Positions 1 to 5,211 are shown, numbered from the stretch's first letter. The stretch: 8,528 bases of DNA from JAYEJW01 sp034716535 (GCA_034716535.1 JAYEJW010000462.1:1-8528), one strand, 5' to 3'. Numbers and translations are program-made. Notes: generated by a model not told the origin, from the sequence alone.

Positions 1-75
1 ATCGTGGCCTACCAGCTTCGAGCCAGATGGCGCGAGGGAGATCGAATCCGACTGGCCTCTATCGACGTATCCTGA
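1..75 (+). CDS. 3' end of a multi-pass membrane protein (partial at window edge)
   Basis: The first 75 bases encode the last 24 residues of the membrane protein that is complete at 2838-3506 (IVAYQLRARWRE...IDVS) and end at the same TGA. The start is beyond the left edge. It is either the tail of another full unit or a partial one. It matters mainly as evidence that the duplicated unit extends leftward past the window. Confidence 0.9.
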   Translation: MVAYQLRARWREGDRIRLASIDVS

Positions 76-112
76 GGAAACACCGACTCGTTCAACGTTT
101 CCGCAGAAATAC

Positions 113-131
113 TCGAGCCTGGCCCCTGTCA
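113..131 (-). repeat. 19-bp repeat, inverted partner of 1309-1327
   Basis: The reverse complement reads TGACAGGGGCCAGGCTCGA and is identical to 1309-1327 on the plus strand. It sits at the 3' end of the first Y1 transposase remnant. Short repeats of this kind next to Y1 (RAYT) genes are typical of REP-like sequences. The same pair recurs at 3544-3562 and 4740-4758 in the second copy. Confidence 0.75.
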
Positions 132-279
132 TAACCGATGCGGCGGCGCCAACATCCGCGAGCGGGGTAAGAAAGCGCCGATAGTCATCGTCGGCGAAGA
201 AGACCGCGCTCCGATCAATACCGCGCAGAATGACATGCATCGGGATCCCGGCGGCACAGAGGCGCGAAACTCTCCGCAA
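130..279 (-). pseudogene. REP-associated Y1 transposase, N-terminal remnant (copy 1)
   Basis: The minus strand reads LRRVSRLCAAGIPMHVILRGIDRSAVFFADDDYRRFLTPLADVGAAAS (shown here in family terms; start TTG at 279). This matches the N-terminus of the Y1/HUH transposase family (PF01797 type), with the hallmarks RLC..GIP.HVI.RG..R...FF...DY..FL. Family members are usually 180-300 residues. Here about 45 remain, and the HUH motif and catalytic tyrosine are absent, so it cannot be active. On its 5' side it abuts a plus-strand META-like coding scrap, and on its 3' side the 19-bp repeat at 113-131, suggesting an insertion that later decayed. Confidence 0.8.
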
Positions 280-281
280 CG

Positions 282-341
282 GTGTCTGCGATGACCATGA
301 TGGCCTGCCCCGAGGGGATGGATCAGGAGCAGGCGTTGGTG
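282..341 (+). pseudogene. Possible META/HslJ-like domain fragment (copy 1)
   Basis: The plus strand reads VSAMTMMACPEGMDQEQALVM. The string T-x-MACP-x-x-M-x-x-E-x-A is characteristic of META/HslJ lipoprotein-like domains, where a conserved Met-Ala-Cys-Pro follows the CNx-G motif. Homology appears to begin exactly at the start of the adjacent minus-strand Y1 remnant and fades by about 345. It is therefore probably a roughly 20-residue leftover of a host gene broken by the transposase. It is in frame with parD further on, but I do not consider it part of that protein. The assignment rests on one short motif. Confidence 0.4.
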
Positions 342-423
342 ATGCGATGCTTCTGCCATGATGTGCAGATTAGAGCCGGCGGTGGCTCATCCGGTGAGTC
401 CGTGGCAAGCTACAGAGGCAATC

Positions 424-452
424 TTGCCAAATTTTGCCATCAGCGCTACTCT
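424..452 (+). promoter_or_regulatory. Probable parDE promoter with ParD-type operator repeats (copy 1)
   Basis: Two direct TTGCCA repeats (424-429 and 434-439) are offset by exactly 10 bp, one helical turn. That suits tandem binding by a ribbon-helix-helix antitoxin. The first TTGCCA can also serve as a -35 box, with TACTCT (447-452) as a -10 after a 17-bp spacer. Transcription would then start at or next to the parD ATG at 459, implying a leaderless or nearly leaderless message; no Shine-Dalgarno is visible before that ATG. Autoregulation by antitoxin is usual for parDE; the exact boxes are inferred. Confidence 0.5.
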
Positions 453-458
453 CGGACT

Positions 459-698
459 ATGAGCACGATGAACATATCCTTGCCCGACTCGCTCAAGGCC
501 TATGTCGACGAGCAGGTTGCCGGACGTGGCTTTGGCACCAGCAGCGAGTATGTGCGCGAGCTCATCCGCAAAGATCAGGATCGACAGAATCTGCGCGCGT
601 TGCTCCTAGATGGCGCCGGCTCCGCACCGACGGCTCCCGCTGATAAGGCTTACTTCGATGCCTTGCGCGGCCGGGTTCGCCACGGCGACCGGAGGTGA
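459..698 (+). CDS. parD: ParD-family antitoxin (copy 1)
   Basis: This 79-residue protein is predicted to neutralise the adjacent ParE toxin and to repress the operon. Residues 3-45 form a ribbon-helix-helix fold: strand MNISLPD, helix from SLKAYVDEQV, a turn GRGFGTSS, then helix EYVRELIRKDQD. The GxFGTxSEYVRELIR signature is typical of ParD. The C-terminal half (LRALLLDGAGSAP... to DRR) is the usual flexible toxin-binding tail. I chose ATG 459 (a second ATG is at 468); the frame is open back to 282, but that part has no antitoxin homology. The stop overlaps the toxin GTG by 4 bases (GTGA, 695-698), indicating translational coupling. An identical copy is at 3890-4129. Confidence 0.88.
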   Translation: MSTMNISLPDSLKAYVDEQVAGRGFGTSSEYVRELIRKDQDRQNLRALLLDGAGSAPTAPADKAYFDALRGRVRHGDRR

Positions 699-1024
699 CG
701 ACCAAGCCCGTTATACCCCGTGAGCGAGCGGTGCGCGATGTCGAGGAGATCCTCGACTACTATCTGGCCGAAGGCGCCGAGCAGGCTGCCATGGGCTTCA
801 TCGATGCACTGGAACGAGCCTACGCGCATATCGGAGAGCATCCGGCCACGGGATCGTCGCGCTACGCCTTCGAGCTGGACCTTCCGGGTCTGCGGTCCTG
901 GACGCTGGCCCGGTATCCATACCTGGTTTTCTATGTGGAGCGTGAGGAGCATATCGATGTCTGGCGCGTGCTCCACGGCAAACGCGATGTTCAGCGGTGG
1001 ATGCAGGAGCCCCAGGAGCCCTGA
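695..1024 (+). CDS. parE: RelE/ParE-family toxin (copy 1)
   Basis: This 109-residue protein is predicted to be a type II toxin of the RelE/ParE superfamily. ParE members typically poison DNA gyrase, while RelE relatives cleave mRNA; the ParD partner favours the ParE branch. Visible family features are an N-terminal helical pair (RAVRDVEEILDYYLAEG...FIDALERAYAHIGEHP), the P-x-x-G turn (PATG, about 50-53), and the strand block LPGLRSWTLARYPYLVFYV followed by DVWRVLHGKRDVQRW near the end. Length is normal (95-110). It starts at GTG 695 with GGAG immediately before it, inside the antitoxin stop. All expected segments are present, so it is probably functional. An identical copy is at 4126-4455. 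Confidence 0.88.
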   Translation: MTTKPVIPRERAVRDVEEILDYYLAEGAEQAAMGFIDALERAYAHIGEHPATGSSRYAFELDLPGLRSWTLARYPYLVFYVEREEHIDVWRVLHGKRDVQRWMQEPQEP

Positions 1025-1046
1025 GGGCGAAGCGCGTCGGTGAACG

Positions 1047-1121
1047 ATGGACTTCGAGCGGTTACGCCAGCAGCTCTCCTCCGAGGAGGTCTTAAGGCTC
1101 TATGCCAGCGCCGATCGCTAG
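1047..1121 (+). pseudogene. 24-codon ORF after parE, possibly a truncated gene start (copy 1)
   Basis: ATG 1047 opens MDFERLRQQLSSEEVLRLYASADR before TAG at 1119-1121. The composition is protein-like and amphipathic, as in an N-terminal helix. The stop lies at the edge of the REP-like region, so it could be the surviving start of a gene whose rest was replaced. I recognise no family, and there is no clear Shine-Dalgarno. It may also be a chance ORF. Confidence 0.2.
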
Positions 1122-1184
1122 CGCAGATTTTTGACGGTTTGGGCCAAAAACCCCCTCACCTCTAGGCACAGAGCAAGAAGTGTT

Positions 1185-1224
1185 GCGGGGCGGACAGCCT
1201 GGCACGGCCACTGTCCTTTGCCGC
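1185..1224. repeat. REP-like stem-loop (copy 1)
   Basis: A strong hairpin can be drawn. GGACAG (1192-1197) pairs with CTGTCC (1211-1216), then after a 2-base bulge TGGC (1200-1203) pairs with GCCA (1207-1210) around a 3-base loop, ACG. GCGG (1185-1188) pairs with CCGC (1221-1224) outside. Bulged, GC-rich hairpins are what Y1/RAYT transposases recognise as REP sequences, and two such transposase remnants flank this region. A structured RNA is the alternative. Confidence 0.5.
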
Positions 1225-1236
1225 GGGATACAGAAA

Positions 1237-1258
1237 CCCCCGACTCGACGCTTGGGGG
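1237..1258. repeat. Short GC hairpin (copy 1)
   Basis: CCCCC (1237-1241) can pair with GGGGG (1254-1258) across a 12-base loop. It lies in the gene-free stretch 1122-1440, just after the larger REP-like hairpin. It is weak alone and is recorded only because the stretch is dense in such structures. The same hairpin occurs at 4668-4689. Confidence 0.25.
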
Positions 1259-1306
1259 CGATTGCTTCCACTCCTCCCCGGCATGGTGGTTCCGAGGTGA
1301 AAAGAA

Positions 1307-1338
1307 GGTGACAGGGGCCAGGCTCGAATGGTGTCACC
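1307..1338. repeat. Inverted repeat containing the 19-bp repeat (copy 1)
   Basis: GGTGACA (1307-1313) and TGTCACC (1332-1338) form perfect 7-bp inverted arms around an 18-base loop. The left arm overlaps the 19-bp sequence TGACAGGGGCCAGGCTCGA (1309-1327), whose inverted twin is at 113-131. This could be one end of a REP-like or miniature mobile unit. Confidence 0.5.
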
Positions 1339-1346
1339 GATCGCCC

Positions 1347-1381
1347 TAATGGAGCCACGCATGATCGGGTTAATGGAGCCA
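1347..1381 (+). repeat. Two direct TAATGGAGCCA repeats (copy 1)
   Basis: TAATGGAGCCA occurs at 1347-1357 and 1371-1381, 24 bp apart. They lie between the inverted repeat at 1307-1338 and the second Y1 remnant. Function is unknown. Paired short repeats could be recombination scars or protein-binding sites. Confidence 0.5.
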
Positions 1382-1441
1382 TTTGGAAGTGGCTCTGAAG
1401 GGTCTCGAACACGGGTTATGGCTGTTTAGTCCGGTAAACGT

Positions 1442-1495
1442 GGTCTGTCCCGGATTCTCCCACGGGAATACCTCAGGGTCTGTCCCTGATTCTCC
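1442..1495 (+). repeat. Paired 19-bp repeats with hairpin downstream of Y1 remnant 2 (copy 1)
   Basis: GGTCTGTCCCGGATTCTCC (1442-1460) recurs with one mismatch at 1477-1495. The second copy overlaps a compact hairpin, TCAGGG (1473-1478) paired with CCCTGA (1484-1489) around TCTGT. Relative to the minus-strand Y1 transposase remnant, these lie just past the point where its homology stops, the usual place for REP-like repeats. Confidence 0.6.
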
Positions 1496-1727
1496 TGATT
1501 CTCTGCGGAATTGCGCTCGCCTTCTCCGGCGTCATCAGCAGATCAACGTGGTTGCTCATCAGCACGTACGCGTGCAGCGCACAGCGTTCGCGTTGCAGCG
1601 CCTCTCCCAGCCAACCGCGGTAGGCGTGATAATCTCGCTCGTCGAAGAAGCAGGCGCCGCGGTTGTGGCCGCGCTGCACGATGTGCAACGGAACGCCATC
1701 GAGGTGAATGCGTGGGCGTCTGGGCAT
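1473..1727 (-). pseudogene. REP-associated Y1 transposase remnant 2, HUH motif mutated (copy 1)
   Basis: Starting from ATG at 1727 the minus strand encodes 84 residues, MPRRPRIHLDGVPLHIVQRG and onward. Family features in order are the N-terminal GVPLHIVQRGHNR, CFFDERDYHAYRGWL, then ALHAYVLMSNHVDLLMTPE. The last block is where family members carry the HUH pair (N-H-x-H-LL); here the second His is Asp (NHVDLL), so metal binding would be impaired. Homology stops shortly after MTPEKAS, before the helix with the catalytic tyrosine; the rest is repeat DNA with a stop at 1473. It is therefore doubly inactive. Its sequence is unlike remnant 1, so the two are separate insertions. It is antisense to the ferritin-like gene and may have truncated it. 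Confidence 0.82.
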
Positions 1728-1754
1728 AAGAGAAGCATAGCAGAAATTGAACCT

Positions 1755-1780
1755 GACCCCTTTTCCGGACCCCTTTTCCG
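1755..1780 (+). repeat. Perfect 13-bp tandem repeat at the insertion boundary (copy 1)
   Basis: GACCCCTTTTCCG occurs twice back to back (1755-1767 and 1768-1780). It lies between the start of Y1 remnant 2 and the first recognisable ferritin-like codons (about 1781), so it marks the element/host junction. The tandem could be slippage or a terminal repeat of the element. Confidence 0.75.
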
Positions 1781-1787
1781 CTCTGCA

Positions 1788-2210
1788 ATGGCCGAGCGTT
1801 TCAAAGACGTTCCCGACGTCCGACAGTTGTTCGTCGATCTGAAGGAGGAAGAGATCGAGCATGGTCGCATCATGCTGACCTGCCTGTATCAGATCGCCAT
1901 GAATCCTTCAGTCGACTTCGTTCCCAGCATACGGGACCCGGAGATTCGGGAATCTTTGGGCAAGCTGCGCGCGACGGAAAAACAGGTTCCCGCAATGTCG
2001 CTGGAAGAGGCCTTGAAGGTAACCGACGCGCTGGAGGCCAGTGAGGTCAATGTCATCTTCGGCAGGTTGTTGAAACAGATCGGAAAACCCGAGACTGAGC
2101 TCTTCGCGAACAAACTGAAAGGGGCGCAGAGCCACACGGTCTCCGTGCCGCGGCGCATCAAGGAGCTGAGAGCCAAGCTCGGTCCGGCGGGCGTTGCCGA
2201 CGCGGCGTAG
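1788..2210 (+). pseudogene. Ferritin-like/rubrerythrin-type protein, 5'-truncated (copy 1)
   Basis: The frame from ATG 1788 gives 140 residues, largely helical. MAERFKD looks like the end of helix 1. Helix 2 carries E22-x-x-H25 (EEIEHGR), helix 3 carries E83 (DALEASEVNVIF), and helix 4 keeps H116 but has Gln at 114, in the stretch where the final ExxH is expected. Helix 1, with its iron-ligand Glu, is missing: the Y1 remnant and 13-bp tandem repeat directly replace the upstream sequence. There is no Shine-Dalgarno. The frame stays open upstream to a TTG at 1383 through antisense transposase DNA, giving a 275-codon chimeric ORF that is probably accidental. With incomplete ligands, diiron oxidation or iron storage is doubtful. 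Family assignment is by helix pattern. Confidence 0.6.
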
Positions 2211-2291
2211 CTGACTTGACGGTGCCATCATTTGGCCGACGGCGACCACCAAGCCGTCTTCTCATTCGGGGTGACAGGAATCCATGCGCCC

Positions 2292-2320
2292 TTGATTTTC
2301 AAAAAAGTGTATATACACTT
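2292..2320 (+). promoter_or_regulatory. marR promoter and perfect palindromic operator O1 (copy 1)
   Basis: AAGTGTATATACACTT (2305-2320) is a perfect 16-bp palindrome ending 6 bases before the marR ATG. TTGATT (2292-2297) and TACACT (2314-2319), spaced 16 bp, make a plausible -35/-10 pair with the -10 inside the palindrome, so a bound dimer would block the promoter. The start site would fall close to the ATG and no Shine-Dalgarno is visible, suggesting a leaderless message. MarR proteins usually bind such palindromes in their own promoters. Palindrome: seen; promoter and regulator pairing: inferred. Confidence 0.7.
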
Positions 2321-2326
2321 ATTCGC

Positions 2327-2788
2327 ATGGAAGAGAAGACGAGCGTCCCTCTCGATCTCAGTGTTGCGGCCGCCCGTGGTTGTATCGGCTTCGGCGTGCG
2401 CAAGGGCGCCCGCGCCTTGGGACAGCTCTATGATGCAGTCTTGGCGCCGGTCGGCATCAAGGGCACCCAGTTCTCCCTGCTCAACGCCGTTCATCTCATG
2501 CAGGCTCCCGGAATACAGCAACTGGCGCAGGCGTTGGTGATGGATCGGACCACGCTGACCCGTAATCTGCGTCCCCTGGTGGACCAGGGGTTGCTGGAGG
2601 TGCGGCCCGGAATCGACCGGAGGGAGCGCCGGGTCCTCCTTACCCAGGCCGGGCAGGAGCGCCTGGCCCAGGCGTTGACCCGGTGGGCAGCGGTTCAGGA
2701 GCAGCTCGCCACGAGCTTCGGAGAGGAGAGGATGCGGCGGCTGCTCGACGATCTGAAGGAGCTCGTCCAGATGGTCCAGGAAGACTGA
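2327..2788 (+). CDS. MarR-family transcriptional regulator (copy 1, Asp141 form)
   Basis: This 153-residue winged-helix protein is predicted to act as a dimeric repressor. Residues 18-55 form the dimerisation/linker helices (GCIGFGVRKGARALGQLYDAVLAPVGIKGTQFSLL). A helix-turn-helix spans about 62-85 (IQQLAQALVMDRTTLTRNLRPLV) and the wing carries the MarR signature DRRERRVLLTQAGQE (about 97-111). The single Cys at position 19 lies near where OhrR-type MarR sensors keep their redox cysteine, so redox sensing is possible but unproven. I chose ATG 2327: the frame extends back to a TTG at 2216, but that part runs through the operator and shows no homology. Palindromic sites lie before this gene and before the membrane gene downstream. 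Residue 141 is Asp here and Glu in the other copy. Confidence 0.9.
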   Translation: MEEKTSVPLDLSVAAARGCIGFGVRKGARALGQLYDAVLAPVGIKGTQFSLLNAVHLMQAPGIQQLAQALVMDRTTLTRNLRPLVDQGLLEVRPGIDRRERRVLLTQAGQERLAQALTRWAAVQEQLATSFGEERMRRLLDDLKELVQMVQED

Positions 2789-2802
2789 GCGTCGGTATCA
2801 GT

Positions 2803-2818
2803 AGGTGTAACTACACTT
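2803..2818 (+). promoter_or_regulatory. Second MarR-type operator O2, before the membrane gene
   Basis: AGGTGTAACTACACTT matches O1 at 13 of 16 positions and keeps both half-sites in GTGTA-N2-TACAC spacing. It lies 15 bp after the marR stop and 20 bp before the membrane-protein ATG at 2838, and TACACT (2812-2817) could again act as the -10. The same MarR protein probably represses both its own gene and this one. Confidence 0.65.
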
Positions 2819-2837
2819 GTTAGGAGTGCAATTCATC

Positions 2838-3506
2838 ATGAGCATCTTGTACGAAACCGCTGAATTTCCGCTTCGCCCCGGTCGGGGTGACGGCTTGCTG
2901 GGACTGACCTTCGGAGTCTGGGCATCCCTGGCCCTCTACACTGCCTGGAGCGGGTGGGCGGTTGACGGGGGGCCGGACTGGCTGTTTCCTCTGCTGATCC
3001 TGCTTCCCATCGGCCTCTTTGTGGCCGCTATGGGCACCAGCCCCTCCCTGCGCCGCTGGCTCCTCGGCCTGGACCTGCGCCTGCTGATCGGTCTGCACGC
3101 CACGCGCACCGTGGGCCTCGGCTTCTTATTCCTGTACGTCTACGCCATCCTGCCCGGCGGCTTTGCGTTTCCCGCGGGCATCGGGGATGCGATGACCGCC
3201 GCGTGGGCGGTCTGGATTGCCTTCAGCCTGGGGCGGGGCGCACCCGTTACTGCGAGGCAGGTCGCCCGTTGGAACGCCTTCGGCCTCGTTGACTTCGTCA
3301 TCGCGGTCGGTGTGGGTCTGGCGCTTCGCTCCGACAACCTGGGCGGGGCGATCAACACGGATCCCATGGGGACTTTCCCGCTTGCCCTAATACCCTTGTT
3401 CGCCGTGCCCCTGCTCTTCATCACCCACCTGATCGTGGCCTACCAGCTTCGAGCCAGATGGCGCGAGGGAGATCGAATCCGACTGGCCTCTATCGACGTA
3501 TCCTGA
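2838..3506 (+). CDS. Six-helix inner-membrane protein of unknown function, next to marR
   Basis: The protein has 222 residues, with hydrophobic segments at about 20-40, 48-66, 82-105, 118-132, 147-163 and 180-203, so roughly six transmembrane helices and no cleavable signal. A central conserved-looking block, HATRTVGLGFLFLYV followed by LPGGFAFPAGIGD, is familiar from uncharacterised membrane proteins. It holds several small residues plus His87, Arg90 and Asp117, which could face a pore or substrate. The C-terminus is basic (RARWREGDRIR), likely cytoplasmic. TAGGAG (2821-2826) precedes ATG 2838 by 11 bases; an in-frame TTG at 2817 overlaps the operator and is unlikely. With its upstream O2 it forms a module with marR, so export, detoxification or a stress role is possible, but I assign no function. 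Confidence 0.8.
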   Translation: MSILYETAEFPLRPGRGDGLLGLTFGVWASLALYTAWSGWAVDGGPDWLFPLLILLPIGLFVAAMGTSPSLRRWLLGLDLRLLIGLHATRTVGLGFLFLYVYAILPGGFAFPAGIGDAMTAAWAVWIAFSLGRGAPVTARQVARWNAFGLVDFVIAVGVGLALRSDNLGGAINTDPMGTFPLALIPLFAVPLLFITHLIVAYQLRARWREGDRIRLASIDVS

Positions 3507-3543
3507 GGAAACACCGACTCGTTCAACGTTTCCGCAGAAATAC

Positions 3544-3562
3544 TCGAGCCTGGCCCCTGTCA
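3544..3562 (-). repeat. 19-bp repeat, copy 2
   Basis: This is the second-unit equivalent of 113-131, with an inverted partner at 4740-4758. It begins 38 bp after the stop of the complete membrane-protein gene. Confidence 0.75.
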
Positions 3563-3710
3563 TAACCGATGCGGCGGCGCCAACATCCGCGAGCGGGGTA
3601 AGAAAGCGCCGATAGTCATCGTCGGCGAAGAAGACCGCGCTCCGATCAATACCGCGCAGAATGACATGCATCGGGATCCCGGCGGCACAGAGGCGCGAAA
3701 CTCTCCGCAA
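3561..3710 (-). pseudogene. REP-associated Y1 transposase, N-terminal remnant (copy 2)
   Basis: This is identical to the remnant at 130-279. Here its downstream flank is fully visible: the minus-strand frame runs on through the 19-bp repeat and into DNA antisense to the end of the membrane gene, with a stop near 3387. The catalytic part of the transposase is absent rather than lost at the window edge. Confidence 0.8.
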
Positions 3711-3712
3711 CG

Positions 3713-3772
3713 GTGTCTGCGATGACCATGATGGCCTGCCCCGAGGGGATGGATCAGGAGCAGGCGTTGGTG
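3713..3772 (+). pseudogene. Possible META/HslJ-like domain fragment (copy 2)
   Basis: This is identical to 282-341 and carries the MACP motif directly beside the Y1 remnant. No second half of a META gene is found elsewhere in the window. Confidence 0.4.
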
Positions 3773-3854
3773 ATGCGATGCTTCTGCCATGATGTGCAGA
3801 TTAGAGCCGGCGGTGGCTCATCCGGTGAGTCCGTGGCAAGCTACAGAGGCAATC

Positions 3855-3883
3855 TTGCCAAATTTTGCCATCAGCGCTACTCT
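3855..3883 (+). promoter_or_regulatory. Probable parDE promoter/operator (copy 2)
   Basis: The paired TTGCCA boxes (3855-3860 and 3865-3870) and TACTCT (3878-3883) are identical to copy 1, so both toxin-antitoxin pairs should answer to the same antitoxin pool. Confidence 0.5.
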
Positions 3884-3889
3884 CGGACT

Positions 3890-4129
3890 ATGAGCACGAT
3901 GAACATATCCTTGCCCGACTCGCTCAAGGCCTATGTCGACGAGCAGGTTGCCGGACGTGGCTTTGGCACCAGCAGCGAGTATGTGCGCGAGCTCATCCGC
4001 AAAGATCAGGATCGACAGAATCTGCGCGCGTTGCTCCTAGATGGCGCCGGCTCCGCACCGACGGCTCCCGCTGATAAGGCTTACTTCGATGCCTTGCGCG
4101 GCCGGGTTCGCCACGGCGACCGGAGGTGA
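3890..4129 (+). CDS. parD: ParD-family antitoxin (copy 2)
   Basis: This is identical to the 79-residue antitoxin at 459-698: ribbon-helix-helix N-terminus, toxin-binding tail, start ATG 3890 and a GTGA overlap with the toxin at 4126-4129. Being identical, it will cross-neutralise the toxin from either unit, so loss of one unit would not expose the cell to free toxin. The duplicated pair does not by itself select for keeping both copies. Confidence 0.88.
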   Translation: MSTMNISLPDSLKAYVDEQVAGRGFGTSSEYVRELIRKDQDRQNLRALLLDGAGSAPTAPADKAYFDALRGRVRHGDRR

Positions 4130-4455
4130 CGACCAAGCCCGTTATACCCCGTGAGCGAGCGGTGCGCGATGTCGAGGAGATCCTCGACTACTATCTGGCC
4201 GAAGGCGCCGAGCAGGCTGCCATGGGCTTCATCGATGCACTGGAACGAGCCTACGCGCATATCGGAGAGCATCCGGCCACGGGATCGTCGCGCTACGCCT
4301 TCGAGCTGGACCTTCCGGGTCTGCGGTCCTGGACGCTGGCCCGGTATCCATACCTGGTTTTCTATGTGGAGCGTGAGGAGCATATCGATGTCTGGCGCGT
4401 GCTCCACGGCAAACGCGATGTTCAGCGGTGGATGCAGGAGCCCCAGGAGCCCTGA
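4126..4455 (+). CDS. parE: RelE/ParE-family toxin (copy 2)
   Basis: This is identical to the 109-residue toxin at 695-1024, with GTG start 4126 and GGAG directly upstream. No frameshift or missense change separates the copies, so both are probably intact. A doubled toxin dose is matched by a doubled antitoxin dose. Confidence 0.88.
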   Translation: MTTKPVIPRERAVRDVEEILDYYLAEGAEQAAMGFIDALERAYAHIGEHPATGSSRYAFELDLPGLRSWTLARYPYLVFYVEREEHIDVWRVLHGKRDVQRWMQEPQEP

Positions 4456-4477
4456 GGGCGAAGCGCGTCGGTGAACG

Positions 4478-4552
4478 ATGGACTTCGAGCGGTTACGCCA
4501 GCAGCTCTCCTCCGAGGAGGTCTTAAGGCTCTATGCCAGCGCCGATCGCTAG
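4478..4552 (+). pseudogene. 24-codon ORF after parE (copy 2)
   Basis: This is identical to 1047-1121: MDFERLRQQLSSEEVLRLYASADR, ending at TAG next to the REP-like stretch. The family is unknown; it is perhaps a truncated gene start. Confidence 0.2.
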
Positions 4553-4926
4553 CGCAGATTTTTGACGGTTTGGGCCAAAAACCCCCTCACCTCTAGGCAC
4601 AGAGCAAGAAGTGTTGCGGGGCGGACAGCCTGGCACGGCCACTGTCCTTTGCCGCGGGATACAGAAACCCCCGACTCGACGCTTGGGGGCGATTGCTTCC
4701 ACTCCTCCCCGGCATGGTGGTTCCGAGGTGAAAAGAAGGTGACAGGGGCCAGGCTCGAATGGTGTCACCGATCGCCCTAATGGAGCCACGCATGATCGGG
4801 TTAATGGAGCCATTTGGAAGTGGCTCTGAAGGGTCTCGAACACGGGTTATGGCTGTTTAGTCCGGTAAACGTGGTCTGTCCCGGATTCTCCCACGGGAAT
4901 ACCTCAGGGTCTGTCCCTGATTCTCC
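4553..4926. repeat. REP-like repeat-dense stretch (copy 2)
   Basis: This gene-free stretch repeats 1122-1495 exactly. It holds the bulged hairpin (4616-4655), the GC hairpin (4668-4689), the 7-bp inverted arms with the internal 19-bp repeat (4738-4769), the paired TAATGGAGCCA repeats (4778-4788 and 4802-4812), and the paired 19-bp repeats with hairpin (4873-4926). I see no convincing coding sequence in it. Confidence 0.6.
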
Positions 4927-5158
4927 TGATTCTCTGCGGAATTGCGCTCGCCTTCTCCGGCGTCATCAGCAGATCAACGTGGTTGCTCATCAGCACGTAC
5001 GCGTGCAGCGCACAGCGTTCGCGTTGCAGCGCCTCTCCCAGCCAACCGCGGTAGGCGTGATAATCTCGCTCGTCGAAGAAGCAGGCGCCGCGGTTGTGGC
5101 CGCGCTGCACGATGTGCAACGGAACGCCATCGAGGTGAATGCGTGGGCGTCTGGGCAT
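4904..5158 (-). pseudogene. REP-associated Y1 transposase remnant 2, HUH motif mutated (copy 2)
   Basis: This is identical to 1473-1727, including the His-to-Asp change in NHVDLL and the loss of the tyrosine region. The shared mutation shows the decay preceded the tandem duplication. Confidence 0.82.
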
Positions 5159-5185
5159 AAGAGAAGCATAGCAGAAATTGAACCT

Positions 5186-5211
5186 GACCCCTTTTCCGGA
5201 CCCCTTTTCCG
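5186..5211 (+). repeat. Perfect 13-bp tandem repeat (copy 2)
   Basis: GACCCCTTTTCCG is present twice in a row, as at 1755-1780, between the Y1 remnant and the ferritin-like frame. Confidence 0.75.

Larger units (their letters stand above)
1..2821. repeat. Left copy of a 3431-bp-period tandem duplication
   Basis: This segment is repeated in direct orientation at 3432-6252. I found one difference, C2749 versus G6180. Coding and non-coding parts are equally conserved, so the duplication is recent, recently homogenised, or an assembly product. The window opens inside the repeat (in the membrane-protein gene), so the left limit is not visible and more copies could lie outside. The unit holds Y1 transposase remnants, parDE, REP-like repeats, a truncated ferritin-like gene, marR and a membrane-protein gene. 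Confidence 0.97.

Noticed and set aside
76..102. Rho-independent terminator after the membrane gene (GGAAAC 76-81 / GTTTCC 97-102)
   Set aside because: The stem has only 6 pairs with a 15-base loop and no T-run follows.
1104..1133. Terminator after parDE using CGCTAGCG and the ATTTTT run
   Set aside because: The 8-bp palindrome has no room for a loop and alternative stems are only 4 bp. Evidence is too thin to call it.
2216..2326. N-terminal extension of MarR from TTG 2216
   Set aside because: The extension translates through the promoter/operator palindrome and resembles no MarR protein. ATG 2327 gives the normal family length.
1..3431. Small plasmid or phage genome of 3431 bp
   Set aside because: The unit has no replication protein, recognisable origin or structural genes. 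A circular intermediate remains possible but nothing encodes its replication.
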